A DNA stretch of 64,000 nt from Cellvibrionaceae bacterium (GCA_021151825.1 JAGKWQ010000011.1:58610-122609); one strand, 5' to 3'. Shown: positions 44,153 to 54,297, counted from the first letter of the stretch. Notes: a model not told the origin generated them from the letters alone. Numbers and translations: made by a program.

Positions 44153-45277
44153 TTAGCTTAGCACCAGATTATCGCGATGAATTAGTTCGTTATCATCCTG
44201 ATAACCTAAAATGTCCGGAATCTGGCTGCTTGGTTTTCCAATAATTTTTTGTGCTTCTTCCGCGTGATAATTTACCAAACCGCGCGCAATTTCTTTTCCT
44301 TGAGAATCCACACAAATCACCATATCACCGCGTGTAAAATCACCGCGCACTTCTTTTACGCCGACGGGCAATAAACTTTTGCCCTGTTCGAGCACAACAC
44401 GCACAGCACCATCATCCAGTACCAAGGTACCACGTGTTTGTAATTGCCCGGAAATCCAACGCTTGCGCGCCGCTTGTGGTTGCTGGTCTGCCCACAAAAA
44501 AGTCCCGAGGTTTTCGCCCGCAGCAATGCGCAACAAAGCATTGTCGATGCGTCCACCCACAATCACGGTGTCTGCACCTGAGCGCGCCGCCACGCGCGCA
44601 GCGCGCACTTTGGTGATCATTCCACCGCGCCCTAACGCACCGCCGGTACCACCCGCCATTTGTTCGAGGCGCGAATCAACCGCTGCAATTTCGCTGAGTA
44701 ATTGTGCACCAGGATTGGAACGAGGATCGCTGTCGTACATGCCTTTTTGATCGGTGAGAATTACCAGTAAATCCGCTTCAATTAAATTGGCAACCAATGC
44801 ACCAAGAGTGTCGTTATCACCAAAACGGATTTCATCGGTGGTAACCGTATCGTTCTCATTGATGACAGGAACTACATTTAAACTGACGAGTGTTTTTAAC
44901 GTGGAGCGCGCGTTCAAATAACGTTGGCGTGAGGAGAGATCATCGTGATCCAGCAATACTTGTGCAGTAAGTAAACCATAGCGCTGGAATTCCACTTCAT
45001 AGGTTTGCACCAAACCCATTTGGCCAACCGCAGCAGCGGCTTGCAGCTGATGAATTTCTGTCGGGCGCGATGACCAACCCAATCGGCGCATACCCGCCGC
45101 TACCGCACCGGATGACACCAATACCAATTCGATACCGCGCAAACGCAGCTCGGCCATTTGCTGTACCCAACCGGCAATCGCAGCGGTGTCCAGGCCTTTG
45201 CCATCATTGGTTAACAACGCGCTACCAATTTTTACTACCCAGCGTTTCGCGTGGGGAATAATGTCTCTTTTGCTCAT
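44153..45277 (-). CDS. proB: Glutamate 5-kinase
   Basis: A 374-aa enzyme, first step of proline synthesis (glutamate + ATP to glutamyl phosphate). The kinase domain (about 10-260) has RWVVKIGSALLT, LVSSGAVAAGMRRLG, VPVINENDTV and GRGGMITKVRAAR. The C-terminal PUA domain (about 280-365) includes GQLQTRGTLVLDDGAV. It is the usual last gene of the rplU-rpmA-obgE-proB group, 137 bp after obgE. A CACGCCCGG/CCGGGCGTG hairpin lies between them at 45352-45377, without a T-run. Confidence 0.96.
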   Translation of the reverse strand: MSKRDIIPHAKRWVVKIGSALLTNDGKGLDTAAIAGWVQQMAELRLRGIELVLVSSGAVAAGMRRLGWSSRPTEIHQLQAAAAVGQMGLVQTYEVEFQRYGLLTAQVLLDHDDLSSRQRYLNARSTLKTLVSLNVVPVINENDTVTTDEIRFGDNDTLGALVANLIEADLLVILTDQKGMYDSDPRSNPGAQLLSEIAAVDSRLEQMAGGTGGALGRGGMITKVRAARVAARSGADTVIVGGRIDNALLRIAAGENLGTFLWADQQPQAARKRWISGQLQTRGTLVLDDGAVRVVLEQGKSLLPVGVKEVRGDFTRGDMVICVDSQGKEIARGLVNYHAEEAQKIIGKPSSQIPDILGYQDDNELIHRDNLVLS

Positions 45278-45351
45278 GAAATAAATGTGCTCGAGAATAA
45301 TGTGTGATTTTTTATAAAGTTGTTTTGTTAAAACGCCTGCCCTTAATGCAA

Positions 45352-45377
45352 CACGCCCGGAACAGAGGCCGGGCGTG
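45352..45377 (-). promoter_or_regulatory. GC-rich hairpin between obgE and proB
   Basis: A perfect 9-bp stem (CACGCCCGG / CCGGGCGTG), 8-nt loop. No T-run follows on the minus strand, so it is more likely a processing or stabilising hairpin than a full terminator. Confidence 0.4.
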
Positions 45378-45414
45378 AGGTTACACTATTTTACGTCGCA
45401 CCAATCATTAGGGA

Positions 45415-46617
45415 TTAGTGATTAACGTAAATAACTTCAACGTCGTAATCATCATCATTGAAATTATCATCGTCCTCTTCGCCGCGTGCACGACGTGCTT
45501 CGCGTTGACGCTCACGCAATTCTTCAATGCGATCACGCGCCTCTTGCGCCATTTTTTCTTGCAACTCCAATTCGCGTTCGCGTGCTTCAGGATTGGATTT
45601 TTCTTCTTCCCAGATCTCTTCCAATAAATCCATTGCCTTGCCTGCAAGAGGCATAGTGCCTTCGCGATTCAACGCAGAAATACGGAACACCGGACCGGTC
45701 CAACCCAACTCATTGACAACTGCCTGGCAGCGCGCTTCCACCTCATCAGGCGGCAACAAATCGATTTTATTTAACAACAGCCAGCGCTCGCGCTTGGCCA
45801 AGGTCGGACTGAATTTTTCCAATTCGTGAGCGATCATACGTACATTTTCGGTGGGGCTGGATTCATCTACAGGAGCCATATCCACCATATGCATTAATAC
45901 GCGGCAACGTGTTAAATGCTTGAGAAAACGCACACCAAGGCCTGCACCTTCGGCGGCACCTTCGATTACACCGGGAATATCCGCGATTACAAAACTGCGA
46001 TGCTGCTGAACTTTTACCACACCGAGATTTGGTACCAGAGTAGTAAATGGATAATCAGCCACTTTTGGTTTGGCTGAACTCACCGCGCGAATAAAACTGG
46101 ATTTACCGGCATTGGGCAATCCGAGCATGCCTACATCAGCAAGGACTTTTAATTCGAGTTTCAAATTACGCATTTCGCCTTCAGTACCGGGCGACGTTTT
46201 GCGCGGGGTACGGTTGGTACTGGTTTTGAAACGGGTGTTACCCAAACCGTGAAAACCGCCTTGGGCAACTTTCAGCTTTTGGCCATTTTCGGTTAAATCG
46301 CCAAACACTTCTTCGGTGTCCAAATCGATAACCGTAGTACCGACTGGAACCGGCAAAAATAAATCGGCACCCTTAGCACCGGTACAATCCTTACTGCCGC
46401 CTTTCTCGCCATTTTCAGCGCGATATTTGGGCACAAAACGATAATCGATCAAGGTGTTCAGGTTCTCATCGGCAACCAGATAAACGCTGCCGCCATCACC
46501 ACCATCACCACCGTCCGGACCACCTTTGGAAATAAATTTTTCCCTACGGAAGCTCATGAATCCGTTGCCACCTTTACCGGCTTCGACATGAATTGGGGCT
46601 TCATCAACAAATTTCAC
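45415..46617 (-). CDS. obgE: Obg-family GTPase (ribosome assembly)
   Basis: A 400-aa GTPase. The glycine-rich OBG domain (MKFVDEAPIHVEAGKGGNG, then GGPDGGDGGDGGS) spans residues 1-158. The G domain shows GLPNAGKSS (G1), DIPGVIEGAAEG (G3) and NKIDLL (G4). The C-terminal tail is charged and very acidic at the end (EDDDNFNDDDYD). I start at GTG 46617, which yields the canonical MKFVDEA and has GGAG 7 nt upstream; the four codons before it overlap this site. ObgE acts in 50S maturation and the stringent response. Confidence 0.95.
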   Translation of the reverse strand: MKFVDEAPIHVEAGKGGNGFMSFRREKFISKGGPDGGDGGDGGSVYLVADENLNTLIDYRFVPKYRAENGEKGGSKDCTGAKGADLFLPVPVGTTVIDLDTEEVFGDLTENGQKLKVAQGGFHGLGNTRFKTSTNRTPRKTSPGTEGEMRNLKLELKVLADVGMLGLPNAGKSSFIRAVSSAKPKVADYPFTTLVPNLGVVKVQQHRSFVIADIPGVIEGAAEGAGLGVRFLKHLTRCRVLMHMVDMAPVDESSPTENVRMIAHELEKFSPTLAKRERWLLLNKIDLLPPDEVEARCQAVVNELGWTGPVFRISALNREGTMPLAGKAMDLLEEIWEEEKSNPEARERELELQEKMAQEARDRIEELRERQREARRARGEEDDDNFNDDDYDVEVIYVNH

Positions 46618-46693
46618 AACGCACTCCACAGGAAAAAAGAAAAACTGAAAAATAATCGCAAACTGCGAACAGGCTGCTCATCAGCCTGAATAT

Positions 46694-46727
46694 AAAAAAG
46701 CCCTGACGGAAACGGCAGGGCTTTTTT
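46694..46727 (-). terminator. Intrinsic terminator/attenuator between rpmA and obgE
   Basis: A-tract, GCCCTG/CAGGGC stem extended by A/T pairs to 12 bp, 10-nt loop, T6 on both strands. It would limit read-through from rplU-rpmA into obgE. Confidence 0.85.
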
Positions 46728-46781
46728 ATTGTTCTTCATTGCCCGCTGCAAGCAGCAAGCTGGCTTACTCTGGAGACAATA

Positions 46782-47042
46782 TTAAGCAGCAGGAATGATG
46801 CTTACGTATTGACGACCAAAAGCGCCTTTGATTTCGAACTTAACGGTACCGTCCACTTTCGCGAACAGAGTATGGTCTTTACCCAGACCTACGTTTACAC
46901 CAGCGTGGTACTTGGTACCGCGTTGACGAACAATAATGCTGCCACCAGAAATCAATTCACCGCCGTAGGCTTTAACACCAAGGCGTTTCGCTTCTGAATC
47001 GCGACCGTTACGGGAACTACCTACCCCTTTCTTGTGAGCCAT
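46782..47042 (-). CDS. rpmA: 50S ribosomal protein L27
   Basis: An 86-aa protein starting MAHKKGVGSSRNGRDSEAKR, with the family's GGELISGGSIIVRQRGTKYH at residues 26-46. L27's N-terminus reaches the peptidyl-transferase centre. It lies 16 bp after rplU; GAGG precedes the ATG. Confidence 0.98.
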   Translation of the reverse strand: MAHKKGVGSSRNGRDSEAKRLGVKAYGGELISGGSIIVRQRGTKYHAGVNVGLGKDHTLFAKVDGTVKFEIKGAFGRQYVSIIPAA

Positions 47043-47058
47043 TTTCTAGCCTCCTCAA

Positions 47059-47376
47059 TTAACCTTTGATTGCAGTGATTTTCACTTCAGTGAACCACTG
47101 ACGGTGACCTTGACGCTTCATGTGGTGCTTACGACGACGGAATTTGATGATCTTCACTTTGTCAGCACGGCCATGGGCAACTACTTCTGCAGTTACGGTA
47201 GCGCCATCTACAACAGGAGCGCCAATCTTGACGTCTGCACCGTTGGCAACCAGGTAAACTTTGTTGAATTCAACAACGCCACCGGTGGCGAAATCGATTT
47301 TTTCGAGTTTGAGGGTTTCACCCACAACTACGCGATGCTGTTTGCCACCGCTTTCAAAAATTGCATATGCGCTCAT
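47059..47376 (-). CDS. rplU: 50S ribosomal protein L21
   Basis: A 105-aa protein with MSAYAIFESGGKQHRVVVGE at the N-terminus and the C-terminal basic motif KVKIIKFRRRKHHMKRQGHR, both diagnostic. The ATG at 47376 follows GGAG; a TTG 12 nt upstream includes that site. It is the first gene of the rplU-rpmA operon. Confidence 0.98.
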   Translation of the reverse strand: MSAYAIFESGGKQHRVVVGETLKLEKIDFATGGVVEFNKVYLVANGADVKIGAPVVDGATVTAEVVAHGRADKVKIIKFRRRKHHMKRQGHRQWFTEVKITAIKG

Positions 47377-47471
47377 TGTTTGCTCCAAAGACGCTTGGAC
47401 GACACGAAGTAGCCGGGCGACATGCCCTAGCGTTTGGGACTAGCATCGTATACCTGATTTCAGGGGCGGCG

Positions 47472-47501
47472 ATTGTATGCCAAGGGTGAGTGTCACTGCA
47501 A
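47472..47501 (-). promoter_or_regulatory. Putative sigma-70 promoter of rplU
   Basis: On the minus strand TTGCAG (47496-47501) and TACAAT (47472-47477) are 18 bp apart, giving a leader of about 90 nt before the rplU start. Confidence 0.55.
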
Positions 47502-47528
47502 GTCGGAACTGGATATTTTATAGGCAAT

Positions 47529-49547
47529 TCAGGTTCTATTGCTCAGCCAACTCACCACATCTTTCGCCAACATGGGGCGGGCGATTAAATACCCTTGCAG
47601 ATAATCCACCCCCATAGCAACCAAGAGGTTTTGCTGCTCTTCAGTTTCAACCCCTTCTACTACCACCTTGAACCCGAGGCCGCGCGCCATGGAAAACAAG
47701 GCGAGTAGTAATTTGCGCGAACCCTGATCGAGGGATTGGATAAAGCAGCGGTCGATTTTGATTACGTCGACCGGCAAGTGGCGCAAATAGGCCAGCGATG
47801 AATAACCGGTACCGAAGTCGTCAATCGCAATGCTGACGCCCAGCGCGCGCACCTGTTCCAGCACGATGCAGATGGTTTCTATATCGCGTGAAAACACACT
47901 TTCGGTGATTTCTATTTCCAGTCGCTGCGGCGACAAAGCAGTTAACTCCAACGCGCGACGCACATCATTGGCGAGGTCACCCGCTAGAATTTGCTGTACG
48001 GAAACATTGACGCTAACTACTGTATCGCCCGGCCAGGATAGCGCAGCACGGCAGGACTCCAGCAATACCCAACGACCTAATGGCAAAATCAAACCGCTTT
48101 CTTCCGCTACCGGAATAAACATGGCGGGCGATACCGTACCCAGTTCGGGATCATCCCAGCGCAGCAAGGCTTCCATTTTGCGCGAGACGCGGGTCATGCA
48201 AGGTTCAATCGGCTGGAATACCAGCGTTAAACTGCGTGTTTCAAGTGCGGCGTGTAAGGCAAAGCGCAACTTCTGGCGGCGCCGGATTTCCACTTCCATC
48301 ACCGTATCAAATAACACCACACCACCGGCACCACGCTGACGCAGGTCTTGCCTGGCAATGGAGGCACGGTAGTTAAGGGTTTCCAAATCCTGCGCCTCCT
48401 CATCTACCGTCGCGATGCCAAGGATTACATCCACCGCAACCGGCCCAATATCGGTTTCGATAGTACTTTGCAGCGCTGCACGTAAAAACACCCCGCGGTC
48501 TTGCCAGCGTTGTTCAGGATCGCAAAACACCATCGTAAACTCAGCGGTACCGGTGCGCGCCAGCAAAAGCTGGCCGCCACCAAAATCACGCAGCCGATTA
48601 GCAATCGCCACCAGTACTTGTTCGCTGGTACGCGCCCCTTGCAATTCGATCAGATCAAAACGGCGGATTTCTACCGCAACCAACGCAAGGGGTAAATCCC
48701 TGGTTCGCTCGTGCAGATGCTGGTGCAATTCGCGCTCAAAAGCGCTGCGGTTGAGCAAACCGGTGAGGCTATCGAGCGCAGCAACCCGCGCCAGCTCGCG
48801 GGCATAACGCTCTTTGAGTGTCATCTCCTGCTCCAGGGTTTCCACCTTTTCAGCAAGTTGGAATTGCAGGTGGGATTTATCTCGCTGCAAAGCCTCGCGC
48901 TGGGCGAAAACACTGGCAATTTTATGGTTGCGCTCCTGCGCCATCAGTAATAAATGGTTGGCAGTCTGGCTGGCCACCCGGGCAAAACCGGTCAGGCCGA
49001 TAAACAGGGCACCCCCCAAGGCCGCAATAACCAACTCATCGCGCTCACCGGTGCTGGCGAACATTACTACAAGCGGGCCAATTAGCAGTGCGATAAACAC
49101 ACGGCTCGCCCAGGGTGCCAACGCCAATACATTAACGCTGCCAGCTGCCACAGTCGCCATTACCAGCGCAATGACCAATCGCTGGGAAGCAGTAGAAACC
49201 GGGAAAAAGGCGATGGAAAAACAGGCCCAAAGCGCGCCCGTGATCAGTGACAAGGCAATGAAGATGTAAGTCGCGCGGCTGGATTGCTGCAAGCTATCGG
49301 CTTTGCGCCAGCGATAACGCCAGAAAAACCAGCTGATCAAACGCAGGCCGCCTGCGCATTGCATCGCACCCCACCAGAACCACAGCTGCTGGATTTCGCG
49401 GTAATAAAGCATCAACGCCGAGCTGGCAACAAAGGTAAAAATCAACACATTAGGCAACTGGCGATACATCACCAGTGCTTTTTCATGGGTTAATTCCAGA
49501 ACTTCGCGCGATCGCTCAAGTACCGGCGAGGAGTTTGAGGAATTCAT
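47529..49547 (-). CDS. Membrane GGDEF-EAL protein, degenerate cyclase with intact EAL
   Basis: A 672-aa signalling protein. Six or so TM helices span about 30-195, followed by a coiled coil (about 205-245). In the GGDEF domain (about 250-405) the active-site motif reads GTAEF (RTGTAEFTMVF), so cyclase activity is unlikely. The EAL domain (about 420-665) has KMEALLRW, NVSVQQI, IEITES, DDFGTGYSSLAYL, KIDRCF and EGVETEEQ, so the phosphodiesterase residues are present. It probably lowers cyclic-di-GMP. No sensor domain other than the membrane region is visible. Confidence 0.9.
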   Translation of the reverse strand: MNSSNSSPVLERSREVLELTHEKALVMYRQLPNVLIFTFVASSALMLYYREIQQLWFWWGAMQCAGGLRLISWFFWRYRWRKADSLQQSSRATYIFIALSLITGALWACFSIAFFPVSTASQRLVIALVMATVAAGSVNVLALAPWASRVFIALLIGPLVVMFASTGERDELVIAALGGALFIGLTGFARVASQTANHLLLMAQERNHKIASVFAQREALQRDKSHLQFQLAEKVETLEQEMTLKERYARELARVAALDSLTGLLNRSAFERELHQHLHERTRDLPLALVAVEIRRFDLIELQGARTSEQVLVAIANRLRDFGGGQLLLARTGTAEFTMVFCDPEQRWQDRGVFLRAALQSTIETDIGPVAVDVILGIATVDEEAQDLETLNYRASIARQDLRQRGAGGVVLFDTVMEVEIRRRQKLRFALHAALETRSLTLVFQPIEPCMTRVSRKMEALLRWDDPELGTVSPAMFIPVAEESGLILPLGRWVLLESCRAALSWPGDTVVSVNVSVQQILAGDLANDVRRALELTALSPQRLEIEITESVFSRDIETICIVLEQVRALGVSIAIDDFGTGYSSLAYLRHLPVDVIKIDRCFIQSLDQGSRKLLLALFSMARGLGFKVVVEGVETEEQQNLLVAMGVDYLQGYLIARPMLAKDVVSWLSNRT

Positions 49548-49622
49548 ACATGCATCTCCCGATACTCAGCTTCATCACTTCAACGGTATCTCGCAACCGC
49601 AACGAAGATCCCTTGACCGATG

Positions 49623-50534
49623 TTAAGGGGCGAGCCAACCCCGCTCACGCATCCAGGCTTCCAGTGCCAGCGGCCAACTGGAAATACTGCCCTGGCCTTG
49701 AATCATCCCCACCCCGTGAATACTGGTTTGATAGATGTGCAGCTCGGACTGTTTATTGTGTTTTTGGACTTCGGTAAAGAAGGCAAGACTGTTAGTGACC
49801 TTTACCGCCTGATCGTCCACGCCATGCAGCATAAACACTGGCGGCACCTTGTCGGTCACCTGAAATTGTAAGGAATTGTCATGCAGTAACTTGGGATCGG
49901 GGTTTTCACCCAGCAGCGCTTTGCGCGAACCGGCATGGGCATCGGGCCCATAAAGGGCGATGACGGGATAACCAAGCACTGCAAAATCCGGGCGAGCACT
50001 GATATCCCCCAAAGGATCATTGAGCATATTAGTGAAGGCAGGACGAGTAGCGACACTGGCCGCCAGATGGCCGCCGGCAGAGAAACCGATCACGCCGATT
50101 TTTGCTGGATCTATCCCCCACTCCGCCGCGTTTTTGCGTACCAGCCGGACCGCGCGCAAACCATCCAGTAATGGCGCCGGGAAACCATATTCCTGCATCC
50201 GGTATTTAGCGACAAATGCGGCGACACCACGCTCGGCAAACCACCTGGCGATGTCATAACCTTCATGGTCAATTGCCAGACGCACGTAACCACCGCCAGG
50301 GAAAATCACGATCGCCGTACCATTGGGCTTTTCCGGCCAGAAGGGAGTAATCGAAGGATTATCTACCGCATAAAGCCGTTGGTCTTTGATATGTTCGCGA
50401 TCAGGTTCAACCAAAGGCTTTTCGGCCCACAGATAAATAGGCTCAGTCGGTAACTCGCTCACAGGATCGGCAACTCCAGGCAGGGATAACAACAACATCA
50501 GTGCGACCAAACGGGCACGCAGGAATAAGGACAT
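49623..50534 (-). CDS. Exported alpha/beta-hydrolase (acetyl-esterase-like)
   Basis: A 303-aa enzyme with a signal peptide (LVALMLLLSLPGVA, cleavage near residue 22). The oxyanion segment is IFPGGGYVRLA, the nucleophile Ser is in IGVIGFSAGGHLAAS, and the Asp and His are probably in HGVDDQAVK and TSIHGVGM. This BD-FAE-like architecture fits carbohydrate acetyl esterases in plant-polysaccharide degraders. I start at MSLFLRARL (50534), where the signal peptide begins; 17 upstream codons add nothing. No neighbouring glycosidase indicates the substrate. Confidence 0.82.
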   Translation of the reverse strand: MSLFLRARLVALMLLLSLPGVADPVSELPTEPIYLWAEKPLVEPDREHIKDQRLYAVDNPSITPFWPEKPNGTAIVIFPGGGYVRLAIDHEGYDIARWFAERGVAAFVAKYRMQEYGFPAPLLDGLRAVRLVRKNAAEWGIDPAKIGVIGFSAGGHLAASVATRPAFTNMLNDPLGDISARPDFAVLGYPVIALYGPDAHAGSRKALLGENPDPKLLHDNSLQFQVTDKVPPVFMLHGVDDQAVKVTNSLAFFTEVQKHNKQSELHIYQTSIHGVGMIQGQGSISSWPLALEAWMRERGWLAP

Positions 50535-50630
50535 GGCTCTCTCACTACCTATTGTTATTTGGTCAGGTACGAGAGAGCTTAGCAAGCAGCCGGAATAAAG
50601 TCTGTATAACTCTTAGGTGATACCTGATTA

Positions 50631-50993
50631 TCAATGAAACTGGGATTCGTCATCCCCCCACCAATGGTGTTCATGCCAATCGACACGGGTGGGGTCAGCC
50701 GCCGCCAATAACAACTGGCCGGTCGTCAATTCCCAGTACACAAACTCCTGCTTCAGGTCGCTCCAGAAATGGCTGGTATCTTCTTTTACATATTCGCGTG
50801 CAAGCCGAACTTCGTCCCCGAGCATCTCTTCGGCGGTAAGCTCGAGTTTAACCAGGTCGCCAACCTCGTGGGAAAAGCCTTCTCTGAATGTTCCCACCGC
50901 CCCGGTTTCCTCAGGGCTAAACGGTAGATCCATCTGGTTGGTGTGATAAGGGTTATTAGCGGTTGAAGCAGTTACACGATCACCGGATTTCAT
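50631..50993 (-). CDS. Hypothetical protein divergent from leuS
   Basis: A 120-aa soluble acidic protein with no signal peptide or TM segment. It contains FSHEVGDLVKLELTAEEMLG and a C-terminal Trp/His-rich region (FVYWELTTGQLLLAAADPTR, then WHEHHWW). I do not recognise the family. It has a faint likeness to part of the YbeL/DUF1451 proteins found next to leuS in enterics, but lacks their zinc ribbon. It lies 112 bp upstream of leuS on the opposite strand. Confidence 0.55.
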   Translation of the reverse strand: MKSGDRVTASTANNPYHTNQMDLPFSPEETGAVGTFREGFSHEVGDLVKLELTAEEMLGDEVRLAREYVKEDTSHFWSDLKQEFVYWELTTGQLLLAAADPTRVDWHEHHWWGDDESQFH

Positions 50994-51105
50994 AAAAACA
51001 CCTCTCGCCGTTGTATCAAGATATTTATACCCACACAGGCAGTACAGCCTCTATAATCGCCACCTATTTATTTTTCGTTATATCAAGTATAGGCCGCTAA
51101 ATTAA

Positions 51106-53715
51106 ATGCAAGAACAATACAATCCCGCCGAAGTCGAAGCCCAGGCCCAACAATATTGGGAAGCCAATGACAGCTTCAAAGTAATAGAAGACACCAGCAA
51201 GGAAAAGTTCTATTGCCTGGCGATGTTCCCCTACCCCAGCGGCAAACTGCACATGGGCCATGTGCGCAACTACACCATTACCGATGTGATCGCCCGTTAC
51301 CAGCGTATGCAAGGCAAAAATGTACTGCATCCTATGGGTTGGGACGCATTCGGCCTGCCGGCAGAAAACGCCGCACTCAAAAACAACACCGCGCCGGCCA
51401 AGTGGACCTACTCCAATACCGACCACATGCGCACCCAGCTCAAGCAATTGGGTTTTGGGTTTGACTGGTCGCGCGAACTCACCACCTGCACTCCTGAGTA
51501 CTACAAATGGGAACAATGGTTCTTTACCCGATTGTACGAGAAAGGTTTGGTGTACAAGAAAATGTCGACTGTGAACTGGGACCCGATCGATCAAACCGTA
51601 CTTGCCAATGAGCAAGTCATCGATGGTCGCGGCTGGCGCTCAGGCGCCTTGGTAGAGCGTAAAGAAATTCCGCAGTGGTTTATCAAAATCACCGATTACG
51701 CTGAAGAATTGCTTAACGACCTGGACAAGCTGCCTAACTGGCCCGAGCAAGTCAAAACCATGCAACGTAACTGGATCGGTAAAAGCCGCGGTCTGGAAAT
51801 GCGTTTTGATTTGGCATCGCAAGTTGGTGAGTTCACTGGTTTCGAAATCTATAGCACTCGTCCGGATACGTTGATGGGCGTAACGTATGTCAGCCTTGCG
51901 GCCGAACATCCGATTGCAAAACATTTAGCCGCCCTTAATGAAAGCAATGGGAACCCGGCGCTCGCGCAATTTATTGCCGACTGCAAAGTGCAATCCGTGG
52001 CCGAAGCCGATATGGCGACTATGGAAAAGAAAGGCATGGATACCGGCATCAAAGCGTTGCACCCAATCACCGGCGAACCGGTCGCAGTGTGGGTCGCTAA
52101 CTACGTATTGATGGATTACGGTTCAGGCGCAGTGATGGCAGTGCCAGCACACGACCAGCGCGATTACGAATTTGCGCAGAAATACAACCTGGCGATTGAA
52201 CAGGTTATCGCACCGCTGAATGGCGAAGAAATTGATTTATCCAAAGCAGCATTCACCGAAAAAGGTGTGCTGGTAAATTCCGGCGAATATGACGGATTGG
52301 AATTTAATGCCGCGTTCGACTCCATCGCCGGCACCCTCGAAATGGCCAATAAAGGCCGCGTGAAAACCAATTACCGGTTGCGCGATTGGGGCGTATCCCG
52401 CCAGCGTTACTGGGGCGCCCCCATCCCGATGTTCAATTTGCCCGAAGGCGGCGAAATTCCGGTGCCAGCGCACAAACTGCCAGTATTGCTGCCGGAAGAT
52501 GTAGTGATGAACGGCGTGCAATCGCCCATCAAAGCCGACCTTGAGTGGAAAAAAGACGAACTCGATGGCAAGTACGTTGAGCGTGAAACCGACACCTTCG
52601 ATACTTTTATGGAATCCAGCTGGTATTACGCGCGTTACACCTGCCCGAATTTTACCGATGGCATGATCAACAAAGCGGCGGCCGATTACTGGTTGCCAGT
52701 GGACCAATATGTCGGTGGTATCGAACACGCCATTCTGCATTTGCTCTACTCGCGCTTCTTCCACAAATTAATGCGCGATGAAGGCTTGGTAAGCGGCGAT
52801 GAGCCTTTCGAGCGCCTGCTCTGCCAAGGTATGGTGAACTCCGAATCCTTCTTTATTAAAAGCGAAGGTAAAGAGAACTGGATCGAACCTGAAAACGTGG
52901 TTATCGAACGCGATGACAAAGGCCGTTTTATCGCCGCCAAACACAAAACTACTGGCGAAGCCGTGGAATTTGGTGGCGTGATTAAAATGTCCAAATCCAA
53001 AGCCAATGGTGTGGATCCGGAAAGTGTTATCAGCCAATACGGCGCCGATACCGTTCGCTTGTTCACCATGTTCGCTGCGCCACCCGAGCAAAGCCTGGAG
53101 TGGAGTGACTCCGGTGTAGATGGTGCAAGCCGTTTCTTGCGCCGCTTATGGAAAGCCGTTGAAGGCCATGTGAACGCAGGGTCACCAGGTACATTGGATG
53201 TTTCCAGCTTGCCGCAAGCGCAGAAAGATTTGCGCAGAAAAACGCATGAGACCATCCAGAAAGTCAGCGATGATTACGGTCGTCGCCAAACATTCAACAC
53301 CGCGATTGCCGCAACCATGGAATTGCTGAACGAAACCAGCAAACTCGCTGATCGCGCCAACCCACAAGGCTTAGCCGTTGAACGCGAAGCACTGGAAGCA
53401 GCAATCTTGTTGCTGGCGCCGATTGTTCCACACATTACCCAGTCACTCTGGCAGGCACTCGGCAACATCACCATTCCACTCAATGAAAGCTGGCCAAAAC
53501 TGGATGAAAGCGCATTAGTGCGTTCAACCGTTGAAGTGGTTGTGCAAGTGAATGGCAAATTGCGTGGAAAACTGGATGTCGCTGTCGATGCGCCGAAAGA
53601 ACAACTTGAACAATTAGCACTCGAACAGGAAAACGTACAACGATTCCTGGATGGTTTAACTGTACGTAAAGTGATTGTGATTCCGAATAAACTGGTGAAT
53701 ATCGTCGCCAGTTAA
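51106..53715 (+). CDS. leuS: Leucyl-tRNA synthetase
   Basis: An 869-aa class I synthetase of normal bacterial length. The HIGH-type motif is in PYPSGKLHMGHVRNY (about 42-56), the editing (CP1) domain spans about 225-420 with STRPDTLMGVTYV, and KMSKS is in IKMSKSKANGVDPE near residue 627. The C-terminal anticodon domain and a small end domain follow. It starts an operon with lptE (26 bp) and holA (1 bp). The ribosome site before the ATG is poor (AT-rich leader). Confidence 0.98.
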   Translation: MQEQYNPAEVEAQAQQYWEANDSFKVIEDTSKEKFYCLAMFPYPSGKLHMGHVRNYTITDVIARYQRMQGKNVLHPMGWDAFGLPAENAALKNNTAPAKWTYSNTDHMRTQLKQLGFGFDWSRELTTCTPEYYKWEQWFFTRLYEKGLVYKKMSTVNWDPIDQTVLANEQVIDGRGWRSGALVERKEIPQWFIKITDYAEELLNDLDKLPNWPEQVKTMQRNWIGKSRGLEMRFDLASQVGEFTGFEIYSTRPDTLMGVTYVSLAAEHPIAKHLAALNESNGNPALAQFIADCKVQSVAEADMATMEKKGMDTGIKALHPITGEPVAVWVANYVLMDYGSGAVMAVPAHDQRDYEFAQKYNLAIEQVIAPLNGEEIDLSKAAFTEKGVLVNSGEYDGLEFNAAFDSIAGTLEMANKGRVKTNYRLRDWGVSRQRYWGAPIPMFNLPEGGEIPVPAHKLPVLLPEDVVMNGVQSPIKADLEWKKDELDGKYVERETDTFDTFMESSWYYARYTCPNFTDGMINKAAADYWLPVDQYVGGIEHAILHLLYSRFFHKLMRDEGLVSGDEPFERLLCQGMVNSESFFIKSEGKENWIEPENVVIERDDKGRFIAAKHKTTGEAVEFGGVIKMSKSKANGVDPESVISQYGADTVRLFTMFAAPPEQSLEWSDSGVDGASRFLRRLWKAVEGHVNAGSPGTLDVSSLPQAQKDLRRKTHETIQKVSDDYGRRQTFNTAIAATMELLNETSKLADRANPQGLAVEREALEAAILLLAPIVPHITQSLWQALGNITIPLNESWPKLDESALVRSTVEVVVQVNGKLRGKLDVAVDAPKEQLEQLALEQENVQRFLDGLTVRKVIVIPNKLVNIVAS

Positions 53716-53741
53716 ACGTGAATTAAAAAAACGAGAATGTT

Positions 53742-54296
53742 ATGAAAAAAATTATCGCCAGTGTATTAATTCTTTCGTTGTCCGCCTGCGGCTGGCATTT
53801 GCGCGGTTCTGCATCCGGTAGCGATAAACTGGCGATGACCCAACCGCTCAATTTAATTATTGAAAGCATCGATAATCACAGCCAGTTGGTAAACGCCGTG
53901 CGCCAGGCATTACCCGGTTATAAAATTACCGAAGTCAAAAAAAATACAGCGCAAACACTCATATTGGATATCGGCAGCGAACGCCTTGATAAACGCACTG
54001 CTGGCGTTGGTAGCGATGCATTAACCAGTGCGTATGAAATTATTTTGCAAGTGCCTTATAGCGTGAGCAATAACGATGTAACTATCACCCCCAAAGACAC
54101 CAGCGCCAGCATTACACGTACTTACAATTACAACGTGAATAATGCGAATAGTGCCGCGCAGGAAGAAGAGTTGGTATTGCGTGAAATGCGTCGCGAAGTT
54201 GCACAAACTATTTTGCGCCGCGTAAAAAATCTCGCAGCAAGGCAATCATCTACTCCTGTTTCATCCGCACAATCGTCTTCTGCTGCAGCACAATAA
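53742..54296 (+). CDS. lptE: LPS-assembly lipoprotein LptE
   Basis: A 184-aa lipoprotein. The lipobox is LSLSACGWHLRG (Cys at about residue 16), the usual LptE N-terminus. QALPGYKITEV and the SAYEIILQVPYSV strands match the fold that plugs the LptD barrel. The Ser/Ala-rich C-terminal tail is a local extension. Placement between leuS and holA is conserved in gammaproteobacteria and supports the call. Confidence 0.93.
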   Translation: MKKIIASVLILSLSACGWHLRGSASGSDKLAMTQPLNLIIESIDNHSQLVNAVRQALPGYKITEVKKNTAQTLILDIGSERLDKRTAGVGSDALTSAYEIILQVPYSVSNNDVTITPKDTSASITRTYNYNVNNANSAAQEEELVLREMRREVAQTILRRVKNLAARQSSTPVSSAQSSSAAAQ

Positions 54297-54297
54297 T